From NCBI GenBank assembly GCA_016871275.1, contig VFZG01000008.1:1-64000 (forward strand): DNA of 64,000 nt, in the 5' to 3' direction. The DNA is from Acidimicrobiia bacterium (GTDB lineage: Bacteria; Acidobacteriota; Vicinamibacteria; Vicinamibacterales; UBA2999). Positions 33,709 through 41,872 of this stretch are shown here, one piece after another (position 1 is the first letter of the stretch; each line of letters starts with the position of its first letter). Below the pieces are notes generated by a model. The model was not told the origin of the DNA and searched no databases. It worked only from the letters and a program-made list of their open reading frames with translations. Made by a program: the position numbers and the translations under genes.

Positions 33709-35679
33709 TCACGAATTTCGTAGATCGGCGAATCGCTCCAGTTCGCTTTGCAGCATTTCCCACTGGCCCAGGAGCTCACCGACTTCCCACATGAGCGACT
33801 GGTGCCGGGCGAGCACGGGCTTGGACATTTCGTGGTCGGAATAGAAGTCGGGCGCGGACATCTGCTGCTCGACGTCCTTGATGTGTTTCTCCCGCTCGGC
33901 GACCCGCGCCTCGAGCTCGGCGATACGGTCTTTGAGCGCCTTGTAAGCCCGTTCACGCTTCTTCCTCTCGGCCTGCTCACGCTTGCGGTCTTCGTAGGTC
34001 TGCTCAGACGTCGCTGCCGGTTTGGCGGCGACGGGCTTCGGGCTGCGGGCTTCGGGCTTGCGACTGGGAGTGTCCTTGGCCTGCTTGCTCCAGAGGAACG
34101 CTTCGTAGGTGCCGGGGTAGAGCGTCGCCTTGCCTTCGCCCACGTCGATGACCTTGGTCGCGAGCTTCTCGACAAAGTAGCGATCGTGCGACACGAAGAT
34201 CAGCGTGCCGCCGTACTCGACCAGCGCGTCGAGCAGCACTTCCTTGGAATCGATATCGAGGTGGTTGGTCGGTTCGTCGAGGAGCAGCGTGTTCGAGGGT
34301 CGCAGCAGCATGCGCGCCACCGCGAGTCGCGTGCGCTCGCCGCCCGACAGCACGCCGGCCTTCTTGTAGATGTCGTCGCCCGAAAACAGGAAGCCGCCGA
34401 GGATGTTGCGGATTGCCGGCACCATGGTGTGCGGCGAATCCGCGGACATGGTTTCGTAGACCGTCTTGGCCGGCTCGAGCCGCGTGGCCTCGTCTTGCGC
34501 GAAGTACTGCATCACGACCTGGTGGCCTGCGGTGCGGGTGCCGCTGCCGGGTGGCTCGTCGCCCGACAGGATGCGCATCAATGTCGATTTGCCGGCGCCG
34601 TTGTGGCCGACCAGCGCGATGCGATCGCCGCGCTCGATGTGCAGGTTCACCCGATCGAGGACGATGTTGTCCCCGTAGGCCTTGCGCACGTCCTTCAGCT
34701 CGAGCACCAGGCGGCCGCTCTTGGTGGCCGCTGGAAAGTTGAAGCGGATCTTCTTCCGCTCCGGGGGCACCTCGAGCCGCTCGACTTTGTCGAGCATCTT
34801 GATGCGGCTCTGGACCTGCGCCGCCTTGGTCGCCTGGTAGCGGAAGCGGTTGATGAACTCCTCGACGCGCTGGATTTCCTCGTCCTGGCGGCGCTTGGCT
34901 TCCTGCAGGCGCTCGAGCGCCGCCTCGCGCTGCTCGAGGTAGTTGCTGTAGTTGGTGTGGTATTCGGTGATCGTGCGGAGCGTCAGATCCGCAATGTGCG
35001 TCACCACCGCGTCCAGGAAGTATCGATCGTGCGACACCAGGATCACCGCGTGGGGATAGGCGACCAGGTATTCCTCGAGCCAGTTGCGCGCCTCCAGATC
35101 GAGATGGTTGGTCGGCTCGTCGAGCAGCAGCAGGTCCGGCTCGCTGAGCAGCAGCTTGGCCAGCGCGAGCCGCATCTGCCATCCGCCCGACAGGTGATCG
35201 GTGAGCTGTTCCTGCGCCTCGGGCTCGAAGCCCAGCCCCCGCAGCACGGTCGCCACCTTCAGTTCGATCTGGTAGCCGTCCGACAGCCTGAAGCGATCCT
35301 GGACGTCGCTGTAGCGCGCCAGCACGACGTCGTGTTCCGCCTCGTTCAGCGCCGCGTCGCCGAGCCGGGCCTCGAGCTCGTGCATCTCCGCCTTCAAGTC
35401 GAGCAGCGGCTTCAGCGCCTGGCTGGCTTCGTCACGGACGCTGCGGCCGCGGTGCGACAGGCCATCCTGCGGAAGGTAGCCGAGCGTCAGCGCATTGGGT
35501 TTCTGGATGACGCCGGAGTCCGGCTCGTCGAGCCCGGCGAGCATCTTCAGCAGCGTGGTCTTGCCGGCGCCGTTGGGTCCGCACAGGCCGACGCGGTCGC
35601 GATCGCCGACCTGCCAGGTGACATGTTCCAGCAGCGTCTTCTCGCCGAAGGCTTTTGTGACGTCTTGGAGCTGTAACAA
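33709..35679 (-). CDS. ABC-F family ATPase
   Basis: 656 residues, two ABC domains and no membrane part. Walker A GPNGAGKTTLLKML and GHNGAGKSTLMRIL; signature LSGGWQMRLALAKLLL and LSGGERTRLAVARMLL; Walker B LLLLDEPTNHLD and TLLLDEPTNHLD. Between them is the helical linker (REAALERLQEAKRRQDEEIQR). The C-terminus is a charged coiled coil (ERKKRERAYKALKDRIAELEARV) as in Uup/YheS types. ABC-F proteins act on the ribosome E site; no resistance role is implied. Which subfamily is not decided. Confidence 0.92.
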   Translation of the reverse strand: MLQLQDVTKAFGEKTLLEHVTWQVGDRDRVGLCGPNGAGKTTLLKMLAGLDEPDSGVIQKPNALTLGYLPQDGLSHRGRSVRDEASQALKPLLDLKAEMHELEARLGDAALNEAEHDVVLARYSDVQDRFRLSDGYQIELKVATVLRGLGFEPEAQEQLTDHLSGGWQMRLALAKLLLSEPDLLLLDEPTNHLDLEARNWLEEYLVAYPHAVILVSHDRYFLDAVVTHIADLTLRTITEYHTNYSNYLEQREAALERLQEAKRRQDEEIQRVEEFINRFRYQATKAAQVQSRIKMLDKVERLEVPPERKKIRFNFPAATKSGRLVLELKDVRKAYGDNIVLDRVNLHIERGDRIALVGHNGAGKSTLMRILSGDEPPGSGTRTAGHQVVMQYFAQDEATRLEPAKTVYETMSADSPHTMVPAIRNILGGFLFSGDDIYKKAGVLSGGERTRLAVARMLLRPSNTLLLDEPTNHLDIDSKEVLLDALVEYGGTLIFVSHDRYFVEKLATKVIDVGEGKATLYPGTYEAFLWSKQAKDTPSRKPEARSPKPVAAKPAATSEQTYEDRKREQAERKKRERAYKALKDRIAELEARVAEREKHIKDVEQQMSAPDFYSDHEMSKPVLARHQSLMWEVGELLGQWEMLQSELERFADLRNS

Positions 35680-35689
35680 GAGGGCTTAG

Positions 35690-35775
35690 GGGCTTAGGGC
35701 TTGGGCTTAGGGGCGCCTAGGGGGAGAACGCTGTCCTTAAGCCCCGAGGCCCCTACCCCCTAAGCCCCTCGGCCC
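35690..35775. repeat. CTTAGGGG-type tandem repeat with inverted partner
   Basis: GGGCTTAGGGGCTTAGGGCTTGGGCTTAGGGGCGCCTAGGGGG, 20-nt middle, then CCCCGAGGCCCCTACCCCCTAAGCCCCTCGGCCC. It fills nearly the whole 97-bp gap between the HTH-REC gene and the ABC-F gene and can form a strong hairpin, perhaps a terminator or processing site. Confidence 0.75.
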
Positions 35776-35776
35776 T

Positions 35777-36382
35777 TCATTCTCCAAGCGCGCGCGCGGC
35801 GGCCGCCAGGACCTGCGGTACGCGGAACGGCTTGGTGAGGTAACCGGCGACGCCGAGGTTCACGGCTTCGATGGCGCTCGATTCGGTGGAGAAGCCCGTG
35901 ATGATGATCACCGGCAGTTCCGGCTGCAAGCGCTTCGCTTCGCGAATCAGCGTCAAGTCGTCCATGCCCGGCATTTTCAGGTCCGCGATCAGCAGGTCGT
36001 AGTTGCCGAGGCGCAGGCGCTCGAGGGCCGCGCGACCGTCCGGTGCGGTATCGACGTCGTACTCCGCAAGGGCCAAGGTCTTCTGCAGCAGCTCGCGGAT
36101 GCTCGATTCATCGTCTACGACCAACACCCGGCTTCTCCCCTCGCGGGCCTGTGGCGGGTCGGCGACGGCCGACGCGGTGCTGCCGCGATTGGCACGTGGC
36201 CGTTGTGTGTCAAGCCATGCATCAATCTCACGTTTGCGAAACCGCCATTGGCGGCCCACCCGAACGGCGGGGATCTTCCCGGCCTTGATCAGCCGGTACA
36301 CCGTCCGAAGGTTGACTTGGAGGTAGTCCAAGATTTCTTCTGTCGTCAGGAAGACTTCGTCGTTTGGAAAATTCACGCCCAC
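35777..36382 (-). CDS. Regulator with excisionase-type HTH fused to a receiver domain
   Basis: 201 residues, GTG start. Residues 8-60 are a MerR/excisionase-like HTH (LTTEEILDYLQVNLRTVYRLIKAGKIPAVRVGRQWRFRKREIDAWL). After a linker comes a REC domain (VLVVDDESSIRELLQKTL, phospho-Asp in LLIADLKMPGMD, T in IIITGFSTESS, Lys in YLTKPF). The order HTH then REC is the reverse of common response regulators. No kinase is adjacent. It is divergent from an ECF sigma gene with a 168-bp shared region. Confidence 0.88.
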   Translation of the reverse strand: MGVNFPNDEVFLTTEEILDYLQVNLRTVYRLIKAGKIPAVRVGRQWRFRKREIDAWLDTQRPRANRGSTASAVADPPQAREGRSRVLVVDDESSIRELLQKTLALAEYDVDTAPDGRAALERLRLGNYDLLIADLKMPGMDDLTLIREAKRLQPELPVIIITGFSTESSAIEAVNLGVAGYLTKPFRVPQVLAAAARALGE

Positions 36383-36467
36383 CAGGTCTCTGAGCTCGGT
36401 ATCTTACTCCAGCTGTCGCACCTTCGCCCTGGTTTCACTGGCTGCGGTTCGACAGGGTTACTTTTTC

Positions 36468-36497
36468 TTGACCCGCCACGGCGGGTGGGCCGACTAT
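36468..36497 (+). promoter_or_regulatory. Putative promoter with palindromic spacer before the ECF sigma gene
   Basis: TTGACC, 18 nt, GACTAT. The perfect palindrome ACCCGCC-AC-GGCGGGT (36471-36486) overlaps the -35 end and spacer, a typical repressor position. The -10 match is weak. Candidate target of the divergent HTH-REC regulator. Confidence 0.35.
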
Positions 36498-36550
36498 CGG
36501 GCGGGGGCCGGAGTCTTAGGGAATAGCGAGAACGTTTCGCAAACATCCGG

Positions 36551-37141
36551 ATGGTAGCGACCGACGAGGAGCTCGTCGTCAAGTCCATGGCTGGCGACGT
36601 GGAGAGCTTCAACCAGCTCGTGTTGCGCTGGGAGCGGCCGATCTATGCCTTGGCGTACCGCGTCATTGGCCGTGATGAGGACGCGCGCGACGTTGTACAG
36701 CAAACGTTTCTCCGGGCCTTCCGGGCGCTTCCGGGGTTCAAGGGCCAGGCGAAGTTCTCATCCTGGCTCTATCGAATCGCCCTGAACCTCTGCAGGGATT
36801 GGATTCGACGGAAGAAGCGGACCCCGTTAGTGGAAATGCCCGAAGGCATCGACGTGGTCGAGCTTGCCTCGGAGCAGGGTCCTGCCGAGTCGATTGAAGA
36901 CCTCGTCGCGCGCCAGGAAATGAGCCGGATCGTGGCGGAGGGCATGAAGAAGCTGCCTGAGGAGCAACGCACGGCAATTGTGTTGAAGGAGTACCACGGC
37001 CTGACGTTCCAGGAGATTGCGGATCTGCAGGGGTGCCCGCTGAGCACCGTGAAGACGCGTTTGTACCAGGGCCTGACGGTATTGAGGCGCCACCTGGAAA
37101 GCCAGGGCATGACGAAGTTCGAGAGTGGCAAAGGACCATGA
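36551..37141 (+). CDS. ECF-type RNA polymerase sigma factor
   Basis: 196 residues. Region 2: FNQLVLRWERPIYALAYRVIG, DEDARDVVQQTFLRAFRAL, FSSWLYRIALNLCRDWIRRKK. Region 4: LPEEQRTAIVLKEYHGLTFQEIADL and PLSTVKTRLYQGLTVLRRHL. Overlaps the anti-sigma gene by ATGA, the typical ECF pair. Closest in style to RpoE/SigW-like envelope stress factors, as judged by region sequence only. Confidence 0.94.
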   Translation: MVATDEELVVKSMAGDVESFNQLVLRWERPIYALAYRVIGRDEDARDVVQQTFLRAFRALPGFKGQAKFSSWLYRIALNLCRDWIRRKKRTPLVEMPEGIDVVELASEQGPAESIEDLVARQEMSRIVAEGMKKLPEEQRTAIVLKEYHGLTFQEIADLQGCPLSTVKTRLYQGLTVLRRHLESQGMTKFESGKGP

Positions 37142-37911
37142 GCATCAAGTTCACTTGTGACGACAAGGCGACGTTGGTCGCCTACCTGTACGGCGAGATC
37201 GATGCCGCCACGCGACAGGCCGTCGACGATCACCTGGCGCAGTGCGCGGCCTGCGCCTCGGAGGTGACGGCGCTTGGCGAGACGCGATCGGGGCTCGGCC
37301 TCTGGGCGCCGCCGGACGTGGAGCTCGACTTCCAGATCGTGAAGAAGTCGGAGCTGCCGCCGTCCAACGTGCTGCGTCCCGCGCGCTGGTGGAAGGACGT
37401 GCCCGCATGGGCACAGGCCGCCGCCGCGGTGCTGGTGGTGGCCGCCGGCCTGTCGATTGCCAACCTGCAGGTCACCTCGGGCCCGAACGGTCTGTCGGTG
37501 AGGACCGGATGGATGAGCCAGCAGCCGGTGGCCGCCGCCCTGAGCGAGCCGTTCGACGGCGCAGCCGTCGAACAGCGAGTCGAACGGGCGCTCGTGTCGC
37601 TCGAACAGCAGCTGCGCACCGAGATTCGGTCGGTCAATGCCGAGACCACCGGCACCGCGCCGCGCGGCACGGCAGACGAGGCGACCGTTCGCCGCGTCCA
37701 GCAGTTGCTGGCTGAAGCGGAACAGCGCAACCAGCGGCAGCTGGCCGCGCGCTTCGTGGAGCTGACGCGCGACCTCAACCTGCAGCGGCGCGCCGACCTG
37801 ATGAACGTCAAGCGCGTCGTCAATTCGTTCGCTGGGGCGTACGACGAACGGCTCATGCGGCAGAGCCAGATGATCAACAACGTGATCCGGGTGTCCTCGA
37901 CTCCTCAATAA
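37138..37911 (+). CDS. Membrane anti-sigma factor with zinc-binding N-terminal domain
   Basis: 257 residues from ATG 37138. N-terminal anti-sigma domain with HLAQCAAC (HxxxCxxC zinc motif) and a preceding partner Cys region (KFTCDD). One membrane helix (WAQAAAAVLVVAAGLSIANL, about residues 90-112). The periplasmic part is Gln/Arg-rich and predicted coiled coil (VERALVSLEQQLRTEIRSV, VRRVQQLLAEAEQRNQRQLAARFVEL). It would hold the ECF factor at the membrane until a periplasmic signal. Confidence 0.9.
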   Translation: MSIKFTCDDKATLVAYLYGEIDAATRQAVDDHLAQCAACASEVTALGETRSGLGLWAPPDVELDFQIVKKSELPPSNVLRPARWWKDVPAWAQAAAAVLVVAAGLSIANLQVTSGPNGLSVRTGWMSQQPVAAALSEPFDGAAVEQRVERALVSLEQQLRTEIRSVNAETTGTAPRGTADEATVRRVQQLLAEAEQRNQRQLAARFVELTRDLNLQRRADLMNVKRVVNSFAGAYDERLMRQSQMINNVIRVSSTPQ

Positions 37912-37915
37912 AGCC

Positions 37916-38839
37916 ATGAAGAACCTGATTTCGACATGTGTCGTTGTGTTCGCATTCGCCGCGCCGTCGATGGCGCACGATGCGCCGAACTCTTCCGAAC
38001 AGCAGATCACGGCGCCCGCCCCGCTGCCTGCGGAACCAGCCCCGCCGGCTCCGAAGCCGAGCAGCGCCGGCGACCTGCGGCATCACATCTACGTGATGGA
38101 AGGCGCGCTCGCGCGGGCGGTGGATTACGGTGCGAAGCAGCTGAATCGCGAGATTCTCGCCGTCATGCCGGGCGTGTTCATGCTCGAAGGTGAAGCGCGG
38201 GCACGCGGCGTGCATCTCGACGGCTACGGCGTGTTCTTCGACGTCCGCGTGCCGATGATGCGTCAGAGCATGGTGTGGAGTCTGCGCATGATGATGGAGC
38301 AAGACAACAGCGCCAACGAAGCGCTGATCGCCGAACTGCGAAGGACGATGCAAGGGGTCATTGACCCGGGCACCCGCGCCTCGGTGGAGAAGGCGCTGCG
38401 GCGGCTCGAACGGCAGAACGCCGCCGCGCTTCCTCGCATGGGGGGCACCGTCGCCCCAGGAGTGGTGCTTGCGGAACGGCCGTCGGTGCCTGCCGTCGGC
38501 GCGGCAACGGCGGCCGGTCTGGCGCCGGAACCGACGACGGTCCGGCCGGCGGACGCCCTGTGGGCGCACGATCCAAATCGTGCGTACACCGAGGCGGTCA
38601 CCAGCGCGCTCGTCAACGCGATGATCGACTTCAGCACGCCGATGGTGATTGGGCCCGACCAGTGGCTGACGGTTGCCGCGCGCGACGACGAGGGTCGTGA
38701 TTCGCTGGCGCCCCAGGATCCGCTGGAGGAAGTGGTCACGATGATCTACCGGATCAAGGGAAGCGACCTGCAGCTGTATCGTTCCGGCAAGATTGATCGT
38801 GACGAGGTTCGCCAGCGCGTGCAGGTGAGCCAGTTCTGA
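37916..38839 (+). CDS. Secreted protein of unknown function in the ECF/anti-sigma operon
   Basis: 307 residues, signal peptide to PSMA-HD, then a Pro-rich spacer. The rest is mixed: LRHHIYVMEGALARAVDYGAKQLN, FMLEGEARARGVHLDGYGVFFDVRVPMM, and TEAVTSALVNAMIDFSTPMVIGPDQWLTVAARDDEG. The last resembles segments of uncharacterised Acidobacteriota proteins found beside ECF factors (from memory, not searched). It starts 4 bp after the anti-sigma gene, so it is a likely sensor or output of that switch. No catalytic motif is seen. Confidence 0.8.
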   Translation: MKNLISTCVVVFAFAAPSMAHDAPNSSEQQITAPAPLPAEPAPPAPKPSSAGDLRHHIYVMEGALARAVDYGAKQLNREILAVMPGVFMLEGEARARGVHLDGYGVFFDVRVPMMRQSMVWSLRMMMEQDNSANEALIAELRRTMQGVIDPGTRASVEKALRRLERQNAAALPRMGGTVAPGVVLAERPSVPAVGAATAAGLAPEPTTVRPADALWAHDPNRAYTEAVTSALVNAMIDFSTPMVIGPDQWLTVAARDDEGRDSLAPQDPLEEVVTMIYRIKGSDLQLYRSGKIDRDEVRQRVQVSQF

Positions 38840-38894
38840 TCGGGCCTCCGGGCCACCAGGACGAGCGGGGAACACCGGAGGGATTGTGGTGTCT

Positions 38895-38900
38895 TACAAT
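38895..38900 (+). promoter_or_regulatory. TACAAT -10-like element, 6 nt before a start codon
   Basis: CTTACAATTCACCT-ATG. No Shine-Dalgarno sequence. With a normal -10 to +1 distance the transcript would begin at the ATG. Confidence 0.45.
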
Positions 38901-38906
38901 TCACCT

Positions 38907-39413
38907 ATGGCCCCTCGAATTGCCGTCCTGCTCCTGGCCTCGTTCGTGTCGATCAGCTGCGGCGCGTCCACCGACGCCGTCGCGGCGATCGAGCCCCTTG
39001 ATGTCGTCACCGGGTGGTACGACGACGGGCTCATCGAGGGCGGGAAAAACAAGCTGGTGCCCAGCGTCTCGATGAAGCTGCGGAACAAGAGCGACCGGCC
39101 GATTCGATCCATCCAAATCAACGCCATCTTCCGGCGGGTTGGCGAACAGCAAATGTGGGGCGAGCATTTCGGGTGGGCCATTCCCCGCGAGCCCGAGCTG
39201 GCCCCAGGCGCCGAGACCAAGCCGCTGGTGATGCGCTCGACGCTCGGCTACACCGGTGAGCAGGCGCGCATGCAAATGCTTCAGCACAGCCAGTTCGTCG
39301 ACGCCAAGGTGGAAATCTACCTGAAGCGCGGGTCCAAGGTCTGGGCCAAGCTGGCCGAATATCCGATTCAGCGTCAGCTGATCACGCGCCGCACCGAACC
39401 GCCGACACCTTAG
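38907..39413 (+). CDS. Predicted lipoprotein of unknown function
   Basis: 168 residues from the ATG at 38907. A short hydrophobic leader ends SISC-GAS, a weak lipobox. The body VPSVSMKLRNKSDRPIRSIQINAIFRRVGEQQMWGEHF, ETKPLVMRSTLGYTGEQARMQM, FVDAKVEIYLKRGSKVWAKL looks like one Ig-like beta-sandwich (the KLRNKS-x-PI-x-SI-x-INAIFR pattern is common in such domains). No named family recognised. It has its own short-leader promoter, separate from the ECF operon. Confidence 0.75.
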   Translation: MAPRIAVLLLASFVSISCGASTDAVAAIEPLDVVTGWYDDGLIEGGKNKLVPSVSMKLRNKSDRPIRSIQINAIFRRVGEQQMWGEHFGWAIPREPELAPGAETKPLVMRSTLGYTGEQARMQMLQHSQFVDAKVEIYLKRGSKVWAKLAEYPIQRQLITRRTEPPTP

Positions 39414-39438
39414 ACCCCGCAAAGCGCCCAGGCACCGA

Positions 39439-39444
39439 TATAAT
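39439..39444 (+). promoter_or_regulatory. TATAAT -10 element before the APC permease
   Basis: CCAGGCACCGATATAATTCGGGCTCG-ATG. TATAAT ends 9 nt before the start and there is no Shine-Dalgarno sequence. The CAGGCACC...TATAATTC module matches the one at 165-182. Confidence 0.5.
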
Positions 39445-39453
39445 TCGGGCTCG

Positions 39454-40848
39454 ATGTCGAACCCCGCTTCGTCCACTCTCGACCGCCGCCTCGGTCCGCT
39501 CGATGGCGCGGCGATCATCGTTTCCAACGTCATCGGCGGCACGATCCTGTTTGCGCCACCCTTGATGGCCGGGCTGGTGCCCAATCCCTGGCTGTACCTC
39601 GGGTTGTGGATCGCGGGCGGCGCGCTGGCGTTTGCCGGCGCCATGGCCTATGCGGAACTGGCGGCGCTGCGGCCGAAAGCCGGCGGCGAATACGTGTATC
39701 TGGACGCCGCGTATGGCCGCGTGGCAGCGTTCCTGACCGGCTGGACGTCGTTTGTCGCCGGCTTCGCCGGCGCGATGGCGGCCAACGCGTTCTTCATTCC
39801 GATCTATCTCGCGCGGTTCGTGGCCGGCGCTGACAACCAGACGCCGATCTTCACCATCCCGCTGCCGTTCGTGCCGATCACCGTCTCCACGCACACGCTG
39901 GTCGCGCTCGCGTCGGTGTGGCTGCTCGCCATCGTGCACCTGCGCGGCGTCGGCCCGGGCCGCGTGATGATGAACGTGCTCGCCGCGTTGAAGGTGGGCG
40001 CATTCCTGTTGTTCATCGCCGCCGGCATCGCCTTCGGCACCGGATCGTTCGAAAACATCTCGACGGCGAGCGGCAGCGTGACCACGGGCAATTGGCTGTT
40101 CGCATTCATCCCGGTGATGCTCGCGTATTCGGGGTGGAACGCGTCGGCGTATGTCGCCGAAGAGATTCGCGATCCGGGCCGCAACCTGCCGCGTTCGCTG
40201 GCGATCGGCACGATCGCGGTGATCGCCGTCTATTTTGGCGTCAACGTCCTCTACCTGTATGTGTTCTCGGTTGGCGAGCTGGCGGCGTTGCAGGGCAGCG
40301 TGCTCGACGTCGTCGCCGACAAGCTGCTTGGCTCCGGCGCGGGCCACGTGATGGGCCTGGTGGGGATCGTGAGCCTGCTGGCGGGGAACAGCGCGATGAC
40401 GTTTGCCGGCCCGCGCGTGTACTTCGCCATGGCCCGCGACGGCGTGTTTTTCAAGTCTGCTTCGAAAGTCCACCCGACCTACCGCACGCCGGCCTTCGCC
40501 ATCGTTGCGCAGACGGTGTGGACCAGCCTGCTGATCCTGACGGGCAGCGGCAACGCGTTGCTGACCTACACCGGCTTCTCGATCACGCTGTTCCTGGGAG
40601 TGGCGGTGTTTGCGCTGTTCATCCTGCGTCGGCGCGAGCCCAACGCGCCGCGGCCGTTCAAGGCGATTGGCTATCCGATCGCGCCGGCGATCTTCACCGT
40701 CGCCTGCTTGGTGATTCTCGCCAACGCGCTGTACACCGACCTGGTCAAGCCGCTCACGCAGGGCGGCGCCGTCGGACCCTCGGCGTGGGGCTTGCTGGTC
40801 ATCGGACTAGGGCTGCCAATCTATTACTTCTTCGCGCGCCGGAGATGA
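39454..40848 (+). CDS. APC-superfamily amino acid permease
   Basis: 464 residues, about 12 predicted helices. Signature GPLDGAAIIVSNVIGGTILFAPP in TM1, AGAMAYAELAALRPKAGGEYVYL, ILAYSGWNASAYVAEEIRDPGRNLPRS-like segment in TM6 (VMLAYSGWNASAYVAEEIRD), SAMTFAGPRVYFAMARDGVFF. Such carriers import amino acids by proton or antiport. Substrate unclear. No partner genes; it converges on the PEGA remnant across a hairpin. Confidence 0.88.
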   Translation: MSNPASSTLDRRLGPLDGAAIIVSNVIGGTILFAPPLMAGLVPNPWLYLGLWIAGGALAFAGAMAYAELAALRPKAGGEYVYLDAAYGRVAAFLTGWTSFVAGFAGAMAANAFFIPIYLARFVAGADNQTPIFTIPLPFVPITVSTHTLVALASVWLLAIVHLRGVGPGRVMMNVLAALKVGAFLLFIAAGIAFGTGSFENISTASGSVTTGNWLFAFIPVMLAYSGWNASAYVAEEIRDPGRNLPRSLAIGTIAVIAVYFGVNVLYLYVFSVGELAALQGSVLDVVADKLLGSGAGHVMGLVGIVSLLAGNSAMTFAGPRVYFAMARDGVFFKSASKVHPTYRTPAFAIVAQTVWTSLLILTGSGNALLTYTGFSITLFLGVAVFALFILRRREPNAPRPFKAIGYPIAPAIFTVACLVILANALYTDLVKPLTQGGAVGPSAWGLLVIGLGLPIYYFFARRR

Positions 40849-40857
40849 GAAGAGAGA

Positions 40858-40905
40858 AGGGAGAAGCGAGAAGCGAGAAGCACTTCTGACTTCTCACTTC
40901 TCTCC
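40858..40905. terminator. Inverted GTGAGAAG repeat, likely bidirectional terminator
   Basis: AGGGAGAAGCGAGAAGCGAGAAG, CA loop, CTTCTGACTTCTCACTTCTCTCC: about 20 pairs with a few mismatches between two converging genes. No T-run, so factor-independent termination is uncertain. Same repeat family as 20181 and 61905. Confidence 0.55.
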
Positions 40906-40908
40906 CCG

Positions 40909-41295
40909 TCAGGGTCTTGGTCTGAGGTCTTCGTGCAGCGTGATGGTGCATCCCGGCTGCACGTGCACGTCGAGTTCGAGATCCTCGTAGCCGGGCAGGT
41001 GGATCTCGATCTTGTGTCCGCCGGCCTCCAGGGGTAACGACTGGAACGTGCCGTCGAAGTCGTCCACCCATCCGCCGTAGACGCCGTAGCTCGACAAGCC
41101 GATCGATCCGTAAATCAATCCCCACGGCGCATAGCGGATCGGACTCCAGCGGTAGTAGTTGCGCGCCCAGCGGTCGTAGTATGCCGGAGGGTAGTAGCGC
41201 GGATTGCGGGCGCCGCCGATGTTGATGATGTTGACGTCGCGGCGATCGCGCGCGCCACGGCCTGCTTCTCCCTGGCGGCTCGGCCGGGCGTGCAG
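40909..41295 (-). CDS. PEGA-domain protein, 5' end missing or degraded
   Basis: The C-terminal part GTFQSLPLEAGGHKIEIHLPGYEDLELDV, HVQPGCTITLHEDL is a PEGA domain, preceded by Tyr/Trp-rich YYPPAYYDRWARNYYRW, APWGLIYGSIG. PEGA proteins are normally secreted, but no signal peptide is found. In-frame candidates are a CTG at 41295 or an ATG at 41364 lying antisense in hslV and its -10. Either the 5' end was lost when hslV came to lie here, or a frameshift hides it. Start given is arbitrary. Confidence 0.45.
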   Translation of the reverse strand: MHARPSRQGEAGRGARDRRDVNIINIGGARNPRYYPPAYYDRWARNYYRWSPIRYAPWGLIYGSIGLSSYGVYGGWVDDFDGTFQSLPLEAGGHKIEIHLPGYEDLELDVHVQPGCTITLHEDLRPRP

Positions 41296-41323
41296 TTTTC
41301 TGCCGGTTCGCCTCCGGCGAGCA

Positions 41324-41329
41324 TAGACT
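41324..41329 (+). promoter_or_regulatory. TAGACT -10-like element, 6 nt before hslV
   Basis: CATAGACTAGTGTG-ATG. No Shine-Dalgarno sequence. Same layout as the TATAAT/TAGAAT boxes before other genes. Confidence 0.35.
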
Positions 41330-41335
41330 AGTGTG

Positions 41336-41872
41336 ATGGAGTCGACGTTCCATGCGACCACCATCCTGGCGATACGGCGGGACGACCACGCCGTGCTGGC
41401 CGGCGACGGGCAGGTGACGCTGGGCGCTACCGTCGTCAAGCAGGGGGCGCGCAAGATCCGGCGGCTTTACAACGACCAGATCCTGGCGGGTTTCGCGGGT
41501 TCGGCAGCCGACTCGTTCGCCCTCTTTGCCAGGTTCGAGTCGAAGCTCGAGCAGTACCGCGGCAACCTCGAGCGCTCGGCGGTTGAGCTGGCCAAGGACT
41601 GGCGCACCGATCGCGCGCTGCGGCGCCTCGAGGCCATGCTGGTCGTCGTCGACCGGAAGTCGATGTTCCTGCTGTCGGGCACCGGCGATTTGATTGAGCC
41701 GGACGAAGGCATTATCGGCATCGGTTCCGGCGGCGCCTTCGCGCAGGCGGCGGCCCAAGCGCTGGCGCGCCACACCACGCTGCCGCCGCGCGAGATCGCG
41801 CAGCACGCCATGACCATCGCCTCCGAGATTTGCATCTACACCAACCGCCACCTGACGATCGAAGAACTGTAA
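41336..41872 (+). CDS. hslV: ATP-dependent protease subunit HslV
   Basis: 178 residues. Proteasome-beta-type threonine peptidase. The MESTFHA propeptide precedes the mature N-terminal Thr in [21 protein letters not shown]. Also seen: [25 protein letters not shown] and [16 protein letters not shown]. Its stop overlaps the hslU ATG (TAATG). In Firmicutes and others hslVU directly follows trmFO-xerC; here it is split off by 18.8 kb. Confidence 0.97.
   Translation: MESTFHATTILAIRRDDHAVLAGDGQVTLGATVVKQGARKIRRLYNDQILAGFAGSAADSFALFARFESKLEQYRGNLERSAVELAKDWRTDRALRRLEAMLVVVDRKSMFLLSGTGDLIEPDEGIIGIGSGGAFAQAAAQALARHTTLPPREIAQHAMTIASEICIYTNRHLTIEEL

Noticed and set aside
33748-35676. 642-aa plus-strand ORF opposite the ABC-F gene
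   Set aside because: The ABC-F frame has all ATPase motifs; the plus ORF is its mirror.
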